Assembly (NCBI GenBank): GCA_963924555.1
Contig: OZ004585.1
Span: 7,394,556 to 7,458,555, forward strand
Length of the DNA: 64,000 nt
DNA from: Crambe crambe
Taxonomy: Eukaryota > Porifera > Demospongiae > Poecilosclerida > Crambeidae
Reading direction: 5' to 3'
Shown: positions 44,666 to 57,659 of the stretch, piece by piece
Numbering within the stretch: position 1 is the first letter of the stretch
How the letters are laid out: every line of letters starts with the position of its first letter
Notes under the pieces: model-generated
Told to the model about the DNA's origin: nothing
Seen by the model: the letters and a program-made list of their open reading frames with translations, nothing else
Database searches by the model: none
Translations under genes and position numbers: made by a program

Positions 44666-47600
44666 ATGACTTCAAATTTAAGGTTACTGGTAATGAGTTT
44701 TATCATTATCACTGAAGTATGCCTATGCCAAAATACAGAGAGGCAAGTCGTAGTAGCCATCCATAACTCAGAAGGGGTCACAGATGTCCAGTGTACCGAA
44801 GAAATCGATCATCAATTCAGCATTGAAGAACTACCAAGTCACAACTTCAGCAGTGACACCGAAATAAGGATTTGCTCCAATGAAATCACTCTGAATGAGG
44901 TAATTTATATCAAGTCTATTAGCCACCTATCATTTATCGGATACAGCAATGCTACGATGAGATGCCCTGATGGCATAGCAGGAGGACTAAGACTAGTGAA
45001 TGTCAGTGATTTGGTCATATCAAGGCTCACTCTCACCAATTGTGCTTTCGATACCGATTTTGACACCAAGAACAATATAGATGCTAGCATCAGTATACAA
45101 GCTTGCACCAGTGTATATATAAGCCATCTTAATGTCATCAAAGGTCCAGGAACAGGCTTAGCATTATTCGATATAGACAACAAGTTGGATGTAGTTAACA
45201 GCACATTTCAAGGCAATGGTTATGATAAAAGCAGTGGAGGTAACGGAGTATATGCAGAAATGAGTTTACACAGCAAATTTACAAGTCGACGCATTGCCTA
45301 CAGATTCGCAAACTGCACCTTTTCTAACAATACAGCCAATACTGATAAGGATAATTCGATAAAGGGGTTTTCTCGTTTTGATAAAGGAGGTGGTCTGTGC
45401 ATCTATATACGACAACGAGCACAGTGTGGAGTGGAAATCATCATCGAAGATTCAGAAATTTCAAACAACATTGCAGGCAAGTATGGTGGTGGTAGTTTTA
45501 CCACTTTTCATGGCAAGTCCACTAACAGCACTGTGATTATTAAGAGATCAGTGTTTGCTGGGAATCGTGCTCTCTATGGAGGGGCACACTATTCAGGATA
45601 CTTGTATACTCGCTACCCTACACTACAAACTCCAACAAAATGTTCACATGTGTTTGAGTCCACAACTTTCAGAGGTAATTCAGCAACCTATGGTGGTGGT
45701 ATAAGTGTGTTTTCCACTAAAACAGCTGAAAATAGTGCAGAGAATCAGGTGATCTTTGATAACTGTACTTGGCAGTATAATTCCGGTCACTATGGGTCAG
45801 CCATAGCAGTTTTGCCTAATGCTTGGAATCTGTATAATCAAGGCTATCTACCAGAATTCACATTCTCGGATTGTACAATCAAATCCAACTATATCACTGA
45901 TTGTCTCCTAAATCATGGAAATTCCCTCATTCAACAGAATGCCAAAGGTAGTGGTGCTCTTTATTGCCTTGATCATATGATTACCTTCAAGCAAGTCACA
46001 AGTTTCCATGACAATAATGGTTCAGCAATGCACATGGCTGCCTGTACTGCACATTTCTTCAAATATTCATTTACAAGATTTGCAGGTAATACTGGATATG
46101 GTGGAGGGGCAATCAATCTCTTATCATCCATAATATATCTCCAGGACAGCAGTGTTCTTGTTTTTGAAAACAATGCTGCACAAAGTAAAGGAGGAGCAAT
46201 ATATCATGATTCTTTCAATCTCCATAGTTACTCAAAAACTTGCTTCATTGGTTACAATGGAAATGGTTTCAGGGGGAAAACAAATATCTCAGTGAAATTT
46301 ATTAACAATTCAGCAGGAGACGAAAACAGCAGAACAGGTTATGGACATTCCATCTTTGCTACTTCACTGCTTCCCTGCTACAGCAGGTATTCCTTCAGAG
46401 TCTTCAATCTTACTAGTGGCATTTTCAACGAAATTGGGAATTTCTCCTTTACTCCGAATAGATCATTGGAAATTTCAACAGATGTTAACACCTCTATAGT
46501 GACAAATTCAAATCACCAGGGCTCTATTCCTATCATCCCAGGAAAGCAAGAAACGATGAACTATTCTGATTTAGATGACTTCAAACATAACACTCAAACG
46601 GTTTACAGAGTTACATTGCAGAATGAGCAAAATTCATCCATTCGAATCGATAAAGCACACAGTTATATACTCAACAACACACTGAAACTTTATGGCAGAA
46701 CTGGAAATGTTGCTACCGTAACACTCTCTGCCATATCTTCACGGCAATTTGCTTTATCCTTCAGAGTGAAAATGCAGCCGTGTCCACCTGGATTCATTCA
46801 TACAGAAGAAGCAGGTGAATGCATATGCTCAGTTAGTGCAAAGAATGACTACGTTGGAATAAGAAGGTGTAACTTGACTCTTTTACAAGCGTACAGAATT
46901 CGAGGTTCATGGATTGGATATGACCATGACAAAAACGAAAGTGAAGACTCATTGCACACAGGATACTGTCCGTTTGGTTTTTGCTCACATACAGATGACC
47001 TTTTACTGCCTTCCAGAGCAAATAGAGAAGAATTGAACAATGTTGTCTGTTCTAATTCACGTAATGGTGTGCTATGTGGCCAATGCAAAGCTGGCAATTC
47101 TGTTCGTTATCACAGTTTACACTTTGAATGCAAATCAGATGAACTCTGCAAGTGGGGAGTGTTGTTTTACATACTGAGTGAAATTGTTCCAGTGACTATC
47201 ATCTTTCTTATAGTTATGTTTTTCAATGTCCCTTTCACTTCAGGATCATTGAATGGATTCATATTTTACACCCAGGTCGTTGAAGCATTCAACATTAGAG
47301 CAGGTGACTTCATTCCATTCTCAGCACCAATACAGGTTATCACCAGAGTCCACCATTTTATCTATTTGACCTTCAATTTGAACACATTAGTTCTCGATGA
47401 ACTCTCCTTCTGCCTCTTCAAAACAGCTACAGCCTTGGACATCATTGCTCTCAACTATATTACTTTGCTCTATTCTGTCATCTTGGTGACGTGCATACTG
47501 TTTGCAAAGACCAAGTGTACATCAAGATCCTGCCGAGCTTTCAGTGGATGTAGTGGGTCTCTCCAAGGTGGGATAATCCATGGCTTGACTGCAGTTATGA

Positions 47601-48391
47601 TCCTCTGCTATGCCCAGTGTACAAGGACCTCTATTTTATTGATTACATATACAAATATTTATGATAAAGGATCGCAAAAAGTCAGCACAGTTGTCTTTTA
47701 TAATGGGAATATTGAGTGGATGAGTGTCCAGCATCTGCCTTATGCCATTCCAGCTACTATATTTCTCATATTTGTTGTAATCTCTCCTTTGGTACTCCTG
47801 ATTTACCCTATTCACTACAAAGTCCTTTCATTCTTCAAAATAGGAGAGTCAAACTGCACCAAAGTCATCTTTAATCCCCTTGAAAAAATGAAACCACTAC
47901 TTGATTCATTCCAAGGTTGCTTTAAGGATGAATATCGCTTCTTTTCGAGCCTTTACTTTCTGTATCGGTTTGCCATTCTCCTTTGTGTTACTCTGACTCA
48001 ACTCCAGGATGTTCACTTTCTACTTGAGATCATACTCCTCTTGATTCTCCTTCTTCATGCAATTTGTCAGCCTTATAAAAAACGTCTGCATAACATCATT
48101 GATGCTCTGCTATTTACAAACCTTGCTGTGATGAACGGCATCACACTTTACAACTATTCAAATGTGAACTCTGATCTAGACATGTCTTACAACATTCACG
48201 TTTCAAGTTGGATCCAGGCTATCCTGATAGTGACTCCACTGGTTGTAACACTAATGTACTTAGTGGTTAAGTTCCTATTTTGCAAGATCATCTGCAAGAA
48301 ATTTTTGTTAGCAAAACTGGAAACTAATTCTGAAGAAATAGAAATGTCATCAAGTGAGCATGATAACATTACATACAAACGTTTTGAGTGA
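44666..48391 (+). CDS. Single-exon membrane protein with beta-helix ectodomain and multi-pass C-terminus
   Basis: 1241 residues without introns. A signal peptide (about 1-21, ending VCLCQ) is followed by some 700 residues with repeated F.NCTFSNNTA / FENNAAQSKGGAIY / GGGI-type strings, the signature of a right-handed parallel beta-helix like that of pectate-lyase and Pmp-type proteins. Next is a Cys-rich stretch (about 710-828: CPPGF, ECICS, NGVLCGQC, CKSDELCKWG). About eight membrane helices follow: near 830-855, 896-913, 921-948, 969-996, 1023-1051, 1092-1112, 1117-1136, 1144-1165 and 1181-1207, some perhaps not spanning. The tail is short and Ser/Glu-rich. Related intron-less proteins are numerous in sponges and other invertebrates (recalled). 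They look like large receptors or transporters, but no function is established to my knowledge. A further ATG lies 9 codons in; the first is chosen because it gives the complete signal peptide. Confidence 0.85.
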   Translation: MTSNLRLLVMSFIIITEVCLCQNTERQVVVAIHNSEGVTDVQCTEEIDHQFSIEELPSHNFSSDTEIRICSNEITLNEVIYIKSISHLSFIGYSNATMRCPDGIAGGLRLVNVSDLVISRLTLTNCAFDTDFDTKNNIDASISIQACTSVYISHLNVIKGPGTGLALFDIDNKLDVVNSTFQGNGYDKSSGGNGVYAEMSLHSKFTSRRIAYRFANCTFSNNTANTDKDNSIKGFSRFDKGGGLCIYIRQRAQCGVEIIIEDSEISNNIAGKYGGGSFTTFHGKSTNSTVIIKRSVFAGNRALYGGAHYSGYLYTRYPTLQTPTKCSHVFESTTFRGNSATYGGGISVFSTKTAENSAENQVIFDNCTWQYNSGHYGSAIAVLPNAWNLYNQGYLPEFTFSDCTIKSNYITDCLLNHGNSLIQQNAKGSGALYCLDHMITFKQVTSFHDNNGSAMHMAACTAHFFKYSFTRFAGNTGYGGGAINLLSSIIYLQDSSVLVFENNAAQSKGGAIYHDSFNLHSYSKTCFIGYNGNGFRGKTNISVKFINNSAGDENSRTGYGHSIFATSLLPCYSRYSFRVFNLTSGIFNEIGNFSFTPNRSLEISTDVNTSIVTNSNHQGSIPIIPGKQETMNYSDLDDFKHNTQTVYRVTLQNEQNSSIRIDKAHSYILNNTLKLYGRTGNVATVTLSAISSRQFALSFRVKMQPCPPGFIHTEEAGECICSVSAKNDYVGIRRCNLTLLQAYRIRGSWIGYDHDKNESEDSLHTGYCPFGFCSHTDDLLLPSRANREELNNVVCSNSRNGVLCGQCKAGNSVRYHSLHFECKSDELCKWGVLFYILSEIVPVTIIFLIVMFFNVPFTSGSLNGFIFYTQVVEAFNIRAGDFIPFSAPIQVITRVHHFIYLTFNLNTLVLDELSFCLFKTATALDIIALNYITLLYSVILVTCILFAKTKCTSRSCRAFSGCSGSLQGGIIHGLTAVMILCYAQCTRTSILLITYTNIYDKGSQKVSTVVFYNGNIEWMSVQHLPYAIPATIFLIFVVISPLVLLIYPIHYKVLSFFKIGESNCTKVIFNPLEKMKPLLDSFQGCFKDEYRFFSSLYFLYRFAILLCVTLTQLQDVHFLLEIILLLILLLHAICQPYKKRLHNIIDALLFTNLAVMNGITLYNYSNVNSDLDMSYNIHVSSWIQAILIVTPLVVTLMYLVVKFLFCKIICKKFLLAKLETNSEEIEMSSSEHDNITYKRFE

Positions 48392-48929
48392 TCATAATAA
48401 CTTAGCTATATAGGCTAGGCTAATCGTGTAGAAATGTTTTGTTTTTGTTTTTTCTCATTTGTTTTTGTTTTATCAGTTTACCACATACGTAGCTACATGT
48501 ACAGCCAGTTGTGACAAGTGTCATAATAGTCTTCAATAATAGTAGGTTAGCCATAATTAGCTATGGCTATATACTTCAATGTCATTAATCGTTCCAATTT
48601 CTGTCATGACTTTGTAATGCAATGAAAAAAATTATATTACTCCGATGGGGCCTCCATGTCATCTATTAAGGACTATCGCACTCTCTGATGGATTGCCTTA
48701 TTTCAGCACCACACTGATACTAATCTTGGGTTATAGCTAGCTAGAGGGAGCTATTTTGAGAGTATCAAGAAGTGAGCTAATTATTTGATTTCTATATGAG
48801 ACTTGACATGGCTCTTCTTCAGGTACTAAAGTCTTCACTACTGATAATCATTGTCAAGATGGCAAATAATAAGGCATCCAAAATCCTATTAGTCACAGTT
48901 GATCATGGAGACAAGTAATTCGTCATCAA
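48392..48929. other. Gap 3' of the beta-helix gene
   Basis: T-rich 3' flank, then AGCT-rich DNA. No gene recognised. Confidence 0.45.
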
Positions 48930-49388
48930 TAGGCCTTGACAAAATTTGCTTAGCAAAATTTAAGCAAAATGGGCAGCCAGAAGAAAAAAGCAATTCTGCA
49001 AGCAAAATAGGCTGCCAATTTTGTCAAAAAAAGCAAAATGGGCCAGGAATGAACTTTGACTTTCTGGATTGCTACCTGCTAATTACTTCTACGATCTAGA
49101 TCCAGATCTACTTCCTGTTAGTCCAGCCATCTTCTGCTGCAGCCGAGAGAATCTTTTCAATTCTACAGTGCTTTACAGTTCAGCAGCAGTCATCTTTGGA
49201 AGACTACCTGGAACTCTCTGTTATGTTGCTTGTTTGTGCCTGCATTTTAATTACAGTATGCAAAAAGAAAGCAAAATGGGTGAAAGAGGGAGCAAAATGG
49301 GTGAATAGGAAAGCAAAATAGGTAGATTAATCAAGCATAAAAGCAAAGCAAAATAGGCAGGAAAAAAAGCAAATTTTGTCAAGGCCTA
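48930..49388. mobile_element. 459-bp non-autonomous element, 8-bp target duplication
   Basis: Ends TAGGCCTTGACAAAATTTGC and the complement of TAGGCCTTGACAAAATTTGC are flanked by GTCATCAA on both sides (48922-48929, 49389-49396). An 8-bp duplication points to the hAT group, of a different kind from the 5-bp ones elsewhere in this window. The interior has repeated agcaaaatgggtga words near both ends and no open frame of note. Confidence 0.85.
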
Positions 49389-49396
49389 GTCATCAA

Positions 49397-50267
49397 TCAC
49401 AAGTTTAACAGATGCTTGGAGTGGATAACCTGGTTCTTCTTTCTCATCTTGAGGTGAAATAGCAGGTATAACTAGCTACCATTCCTTCATGGAGCTCCGT
49501 GTCTGGTGTTGGATTGTGTGGGAGCTTTGGGGTATAATTATGTTGGCAGTGACAGCATTATATTCTCAGGACATGCAGTTCCTGTGCACTTAGTGCACGT
49601 ACACATCACATTAATTAAGGATAGCTCTGATTTGTCATAGGTTTTACATGCTAAAGGTGTCTGCTCTATTACGCAGACACTTGAAATAATAATTTGATTC
49701 TTTAATTCCAAAGAGTTGCATGCCCTCTCACTGTCCACCATATTACTCAATAAACGATGTAGCTACAAATTAATAAATGAAGAGCATCTCCTTCTCAGGC
49801 AATTTGGCAGACTTTCTGGCAGTTAGCTAATACGTAATAGCTATGAATAAATTGATAGCTCACTCTCATAAGTCAACACAATTGCTGCTTTTAGTACACC
49901 CAATAGCCTCTCATATCAGCTATACACTCTTAATTCCAATATCTATTAGACTAATTATTAATTTTAATAACAGGAATACAAACACCCCAAAATATAGCTA
50001 CATAGTTAAATGATCTTCGGAGTCACGTCTGTTGGCATGTGTATGGACTTGTCCATCGGACGAACAAGATGTACGATGAAGCAGTGAAGTGCTACAGGAA
50101 TGTCTTATTCACATAACAAGTTGCAACTAGCAACCACTACAAAAAGAATATAGTTACCAACACAGAGAATTTCTACACACATTTGAATAGCTATAGAAAA
50201 TACAAAATAGCTTCATGGTTACTAAATGCTAATTACGTATTTTAACTATTAACTTCAGCTTTTTGTC
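49397..50267. other. Gap 3' of the 1620-aa gene
   Basis: No gene is supported; one short frame (49538-49750) has no features. Around 49507-49625 the sequence is weakly similar to 61145-61240 (gtgggagctttgggg). Confidence 0.4.
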
Positions 50268-53200
50268 TCATGTAGCACTAGTTTCATAAGCATCGATCAA
50301 ATTCTTGAGGAACACTCTCCTTTGAAATCCACTTTCTGCATCGCAAAGTGATGCTAATTGTTGTATCAAGCCTTTCTCATTCATGATAACTCTGTTATCA
50401 GGTAATAACAAAAAAGATTGAAATTTTTTCATCACAGTACATTGATCTTCATCAGAACACTGCATGAGATACTTATTCATGTATTGTATGTCAATATCGA
50501 GCAATCGTAGAATTTGCAAGTCGGGTAGATGTTCTGTGACAGATGCTAATGTTAATAGTGCCGCCCATCTAAAAGCTCCACGGTGTCGAATAAAGGGCTC
50601 AAGAGATTGAACCAACGAAACAACATTATTTGGTTTAACTTGCATATGATGTAAGATGTGAAAAACAGGAACGTCAGCTATTCCAATTCCACGAGATGGT
50701 TGCTATAACAAATAAAGGATCAACTTCAAGCCTCTAGAGCTGTAACTACATATTATGTCTGGTCTGCTGAAGGAGAAAACTTCAAGGTATAGTATGATGC
50801 CACATAAGATTATACTTTTGAGGAAATGCTTCAAAAGGTAACCTGGGAATATTGTGTAGCTAGCTATGTGTCTTATGAAATCCAGCGGGTACAAGAATTG
50901 GATTTGTGCTTATCATAAAAACATGCATGTTAAGCTTTTTAAAATTGTTATTTAAAAATTTAATATTACACATTTCATTGACAAGTACAAAATATCAATG
51001 AAATTACTTGTAGCTACATGGCATTAGGATTAATAATCTTACCTGAATTGCTTGTATTGTTTCCTGACGAAGTTTGAGGTATGTCAAGAGAGTGTCAAAG
51101 AGCTTTTCATCCATCTCAGTCGAGAATGATTCATCACTGATAACAGCATTCCACAAAGAAATTAACTATAACATTTACATATCGTGCGTGCAAGTTATTA
51201 CAGAGTTATTACAGAAAGTACCAATCCTGACAGAAGTACTTTAGTAGATTTGGGAGTTATCTGAGTTAGTCCTGTAAGATGCAAGGATTATTATCATGAG
51301 AAAAAAAATGGCTACCCACCAAACTAAATTATGCATTTCAATTGAGCTAGTTTCCAACTGAATATTTAACTCCATCACAATACTGTATAACATAGAGTAG
51401 ATTTTAGGTACCGCAATATAAGGGCCAAATCAATTTAACTCCATCACAATACTGTATAACATAGAGTAGATTTTAGGTACCGCAATATAAGGGCCAAATC
51501 AATGTAATGTATAGATAGGGTGTCCTATAACATTTATTATCTGAAGGCTTATTTATGCTAATATTAAACTCAATACCAAATAAGGAGAATTTTACGCCTT
51601 TATCTCTACCTACAGCCTATATATACCTGAGATAATCTCACACACAATTTCTTTTGAAATATCAAACACCTCCACCCCTGCATGATGAGCAGGTACTTGG
51701 ATGCTTTGTAATTGATTAATGGCAATTCCTACAATGTGCTGCATCAATTCTTCTTGATCTTTCAACTGTATCAGCAACTTGTAAGCACATAAACTGTTGA
51801 GCACAATTTTCCATTTGTTATCTGGGTTTTGCTTTGGGAAGCAACAGGAATTTTCAAAGAAAGGATCTTTTCTAGAATCGACTCCAATAGGTAATATTAC
51901 AGAATCTAAGGGTCCTTCTTGATATTTTTCAGACAATAGTAATCCTGCTTCCATATGGACACTCAAGTAATCAAATAGTACAAGATCTTGATCATTTCTT
52001 TCAGTGGATGTATGGGGCAAGAACGAAATAAAATGTCCAGTATTTGAAATAAAAATTTCAAAATATTTCCTTACAAAGTTCTGATTTTCTGAATAAATAG
52101 CATAAAATTTTGATTCTTGGTCCATCCTTACACTTAAATTGAAATTAATAACCTGATCTTTAGAAAAAACTATATGCCCTTGAATACGAAAAAGTTCTCT
52201 ATGTCCTTTTGGAACATATTCACCATCATAAACTGTACGAAAAGGGAGTAGTTGAATTATTACTTCAAAATCAGTTTCAGAACAGATAAATTTTTCTTTA
52301 CAATCATTTCCACAAAATTTTAGCAGCAGATCAGAATTGAAACTAGCTTGATAACCAGAGTCAAATGCAGCAGGTTTCAGGCAATTATCACAGAGATTCT
52401 TACAATACCAACAAGATTTCTCTGAACATTTCATATCAAAATTTCGTTCCATGTTACTAAAAGGGAAGAAATGTAATTATAATAGACAGCTAAAGATATA
52501 CAAGATAATGAGAAATCTGACTGATTTCAAAATCTTCCTATCTCCTAATAATTCAAAGCTAGTCCTGCTCAGGTGACCTTATTATCACACATTTTTTAAG
52601 ACTCAGAGCAATTAACTAGGCTATGTGCCATAGAGAAAGAATAAATTAGCTAGTTAGCTATATTGATAAAAGAATTTATAATATTATAATTATAATTTTT
52701 ATAGATATTATGATTATAATATGGTCTCTTGCTATACTAAATTTAATTTGCTATGCAGTAATAACAGCAAAAAAAAAATGTTCATGCTCTTACAGATCAT
52801 AGAGCATTCTTCCGAACTCAGTATTCGGCGATTACTCAGAAACATGTACATGAGCGAGATTAGTGAGATGTTGCATACATATGTGTGCACATAAGTATAG
52901 CTACAGCTACATATACATGTGTATTGGGTAAGGGTTATCAATTGCACAATGGGATGCCAGTAATGGTGACAACCCTTACCAAGTTAACTTCTTCTACAAC
53001 AGTTGCTACGTATGTGGTTGTGCTTTAGCTATGTGGTTGCCCTTTAGCTATGTGGTTGCCCTTGGAAAAAGAGAACTCACTTGTGTTGATAGTGATACAT
53101 CAATGACTTTACATCGCTAAATCCGCATTTCTCCACAGCAGCAGGTATGAGATGCGGAACTACATGTTCACATAGTTCTTGTATTCTCTTTGCAATAGAT

Positions 53201-56200
53201 TCAGGATATTCATCCATTGCAATCTCTGATATGTATTCATTAACTGTATAGTTCTCCAAATTGAATGTATAGCCAAAGCATAATATTTGCTTTTCCACTG
53301 CTTCATAATAAATTATAAATGGTTTAGCAGCTTTACTTGGCATTTGGCTTATCCCCACAAATAGAGTAATGGCATAATTTTGATCAGAAAGTTCTAAACG
53401 GTAGTGAAGAACTTTAACAAAAGGAGTAGGAAAATGTACTTCACCTTTTTTTTCATCCAATTTAAATTGATGAGGCAAGCATTTCAAAAATAAACCTCCA
53501 TCAACTTCAATCTTCTCTTGAAACTCCAGTTTATCCAAATTGATAGCCTTGCTTAACATGAAGCTTCTTTTGTGTTGGATATCCATGTCAACTTCTAGAG
53601 TGTTTGGTATGGGAGCAAACTTATCTCTCCTGAAAATGGAATCTTGAAACTCTTTCCTACTTTGTAGAGACATTTTAGTATATAAATCCTTCACACCTTT
53701 AGGTAAAAGTAAGGATCTCTCTTCATCTGCAGCAATTTTAAATTTCCCAAATGAAGGGCTGATGACAGAAGTCATTGAAAGCTCGGTATTCAAGGCTGGA
53801 GATAATTTAACTATTACAGTTATGATCCCAATTTTAGCCATAATAAAGTGAACTTTGGGACAGTGACTAACATTCTCGTCAGATAACTGGTTAGAAGACA
53901 TATGAAATGAAGCAGGTCCAACCAAAGTGGCATGATTCCATTGAGTCTTGTATTCTGAAGGTGGTGACGTAGGATTAATGAACACGTGCAAGTTGGGAAG
54001 AACTTCTGACGGCAGCAAAGCTTGCTTTAATAAGAGCTTTCTAAATATAATGAATAATTCATAAACTTCCTCGTCATTAACAACATTTGGAATTCCAGCG
54101 AATGCAGCAATTCCTCGAAATAAAAAGCCGATAAAGAAATGGTACAACCATGTTCCATATTGAATTTCATTAGCAAGACTCAATGAGTCAGGATCAGATA
54201 ATTTATATATTTCTTTGAAAAATTTTTCACTAAAGTCTTGCTCTCCTCCAGTACTCAGTAATGATTCACAATCTTTACAAAGCAAATTTCGAGTTAGAGT
54301 TTTATCAGTAAAATATTTCTCTGGATCTGTCGAGACTTTAAAAATCCTGTTACCTCTGTATCTTGCAATAGATTTGCGGAAATTTTCTAGAATGCTTCTT
54401 GGAATAATGTGACTTCGAATCAATTTCTTACAATGCTTTAAACATAGCATACAACGGCCAACTTCATGAAGTCTATTATCCCCTTGAATGCATTCCATCA
54501 TTGAAACGTCCAAAAACATAGCTAGTTCTTTGTCAGTTTGATATAAATCTTCTTTGAAAAGAAAATCAATAACTTTTTTTACTTTTTGATACATTGATTC
54601 CTTCCAAGAATATAATTCTTTTGGCATAAGAGTATCTTTCACTGATGAAAATAACCTTTTTTCGTTCATATAAAGTTTAAAAATAGACTTTGCAGAAAGT
54701 ATGCTTACATGCCTAGCATGAACATCATTCAAAACTTCATGCAGAAGAAAAGAGCATACTCGTTCACACTCATCATAATATTTATAATCATAACATTCCT
54801 GGGCATACTTTATTAGATCTGAAACATCTGTAAAAAAATACATAAAATTTCAGTAAGGATAATGATGACTTATTAGTATTATACCAAACACTCCCCACAC
54901 AGTCATAAAGTCCATAGGTCATATCATGTCCAATTATACTCACCTTTAACTGTATCAATATCAACTGATAATAAAACAATTTCACCAAGTTTATGCGGGC
55001 ATGATTTTAAGTTAGTGATGAGGTCAGACTCCATTTTTATAACTTCATTGATGTCCTTATGCAAAGACATTGACCAAATCAATAAAAGAGATGACTCGAC
55101 AACTTTTAAGTCCTCAAGGCCAGTCAAGGAAGTGAGAATCTGTAAGACTTCATTCTGGATCATACTCTCAATATTTTGTTTTATGCATGCTGCATCTCGA
55201 AGAAAATTCACAAATTCAAGAAGCGAGAATGATATTCCACAAGGTAGAACAGCATTTGAGAATGGACTGGAAATAGCTTGCCTCAAGCCATTCAAAATTT
55301 CAGCAATCCTTGATGTGTTTACGAGTAGTTTGTGATCACTTTCTATTAAGAAAGGATGGAGATTTAAAAGTAAAGTTTGGGCATTGAAGATAACACTTTC
55401 GTTAGGAGATTTCATGTAAAATAGCAAAGCCTTTGCCATTTCATGACCTTGGGCATTGAATATACAATTCTTGGAAAATTCTGAATAACAGTTGTGCAAT
55501 AGCATCAGAATCAAATCGATTTTCGATAGAAAATTCTAAAGTAAAGGAGTAAAGTTAATTAAGTGGTTATAGCTATTATGCTTCCTAGCTACCTTAAGTT
55601 ATTAGTTTACTCTCAATTACCAGGCTAGTTAACATACCTCATCTTGTTGCTGATGACTAAAAGAGTACAAACATCCAAGAAGAACATTTGCCAATCCACT
55701 ATAAATCACAACTTGCCATGTGCTTTGCACCTCATTTGTGGCACTCACCAATATGTTTCCTGCCATCAACACAATCTCAGAACAATACTCAGCAACACAA
55801 TTGCCATCTGCAAAAAGTTAATATATATATAGCTAGGCATCAGTGAGTACAGAGAGTTAATTGCTTACCTATATGCTCTAAATGTAATTTCATAAACAGA
55901 CAGAATACATTAATTGCATATGGCACTGCTGAGATGGAATTGACTACTGATGTGCTGTCATCAGATGAAATAGCTGTTAGAATTTCCTGGAGCCTAAGAC
56001 AGATTCGAATACCACGATCTGAATCACTGATCGAAAAATCTCTAGCTTCTTGAGCATGAAGAGCAATATCATCCATAACAGCAGACACCAACTCTTCTAT
56101 GTTAAGTGTAATTTTTGCAGCATTTCCTTCATCTCTTGATGACGAACTCAAATCTATGCTTTCAATGCTTTCAGCAAACACACAAGATAAGATTTCACTG

Positions 56201-57347
56201 GCGATTTCCTGCTCTGCTACCATGTCTTCAGATTCATACACTGAAGTAATATATTTCAGAGCATCTTCAGCAGTAATTAAACTCCTGTTACATTCTATCA
56301 TGCTCATACTTCTAAAGAACTTCAATCTCTGCAACTTTGAAAAGGGAAGATCATGGGAATCCGAAACTATAACAGTTACATCGTTTGAAGTCAGTGGAAC
56401 ATCTTTTGCCATAGCTTGTTCTGATGTCAATAAACTAGCCACGAAGAGAAAATAAAGACGAACAATTTCTCTTTCTTCATTGTAGAAAAATTTTTTGGCA
56501 ATACTTGTAGATACAGTAATTTTAGTGCAGTCAATAAGCTCCAGGAAGAGATAGAATTTGTACAAAATATTCTCCATCATTGGCTGCAACGATACAAACA
56601 AAATGCCTTCAAAATGTGTAGTATAGGTGTAGTTTTACCTTTATCTAGCCATATGAGAGCTAGTCTATGAGGTTAAGCTGAAAGGTCTATGAATTGTATG
56701 TTATAAATACCCATAAACTATAATTATTATTGCAAGGTGGTGACACCTACATCTAGATGCTGCTAGCATGATCGGAAAGTCCTAGCTCACAGAACAAGAT
56801 AATAAAATTAGCCATTTCCAGTTCTATAGCCAGTCCTAACAACCTTGTAGAAATGAAGATGTTAACCATGAATGTCAGAGAGAAACTAGTATGAAGCACC
56901 ATCAATGATAGCAGCTATTATTAAAGGGGCAACCGCATATTACCTCCTAGACATGTGCGTATCAACAATCATTGTGTATACGGACTTGAAACCTCATAAC
57001 TGTAGAAGTTGTCATAATTATTACACTCACATTATAAATTGGTGAATTTAATCCCATCAAAGTCTCGATGAACTGATTAACAACCTTGTTTGCTATGTCA
57101 GTTGGCAATCTCAAGATCTTGATTAAATGTATATAATTCTCCCATGTTGTATTGAGTACATTTTCACAACTAACACTGTACTCCTTGCCTTGACTAATAC
57201 CTGTATTATAAACACAGACATGAACTTAAAGTGCCACCAGGATGAGATGAGCCTGCACGTTTTGGTTATCAGTTCATTAAGAAAGATAATGGAAGAAAAG
57301 GAAGAAAAGGATTTACCTCTTCCCTCTATAAGGTAAACTTTAGGCAT
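50268..57347 (-). CDS. 1620-aa protein with helical repeats, SHIIP-type zinc region and Cys-rich zinc finger
   Basis: Ten exons: 57347-57317, 57200-57031, 56583-55869, 55807-55638, 55535-54944, 54827-53081, 52456-51627, 51271-51222, 51165-51043 and 50702-50268. Phases agree at every junction and 4863 bp close on a stop. The N-terminal third looks like ARM/HEAT-type helical repeats (for example LTGLEDLKVVESSLLLIWSM). The long exon starts with a TPR-like stretch, then CMLCLKHCKKLIRSHIIP, then LLCKDCESLLSTGGEQDF. This Cys pair, SHIIP, Cys pair and S.GE..F arrangement recalls HNH/treble-clef proteins, but a catalytic role is only a guess. The next exon opens with a Cys cluster (CWYCKNLCDNC, FCGNDCKEKF) like FCS/MYM zinc fingers. 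The last exons return to helical repeats. I do not recognise the gene. It is probably an intracellular scaffold or effector. Confidence 0.78.
51365..51502. repeat. Exact 69-bp tandem duplication in an intron
   Basis: The unit starting tttaactccatcacaatact occurs at 51365-51433 and 51434-51502 with no difference I can see. It lies in the intron between exons 52456-51627 and 51271-51222. Identity implies a very recent event, or an assembly artefact. Confidence 0.85.
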
Positions 57348-57659
57348 GGTAGTTTTATTCTATTTATAGGCTTAGGAAGAAATTTCTACATAATTTTTTG
57401 TTAAATTTCGATTTTCTATTTCCATGCTGGGGCTATTCGATAATATTTTTCTTTATAAATAGCTTCTTGGATTGTTATGCAGATAGCTCAGTATTGATTA
57501 GCTTGTAGCTATGAATGATGCTGCAGTAGTAGCAGTAGCTAGTGTTGAAGATCAAAAATGTGTGCAACAGGTGAAGTTATCACTAAGAAGAAGACAGAAA
57601 GAAAAGACAAATTTTGCTTTCTGAGAATGATAGCTAAACCAACAAAACAAAACTTACAT

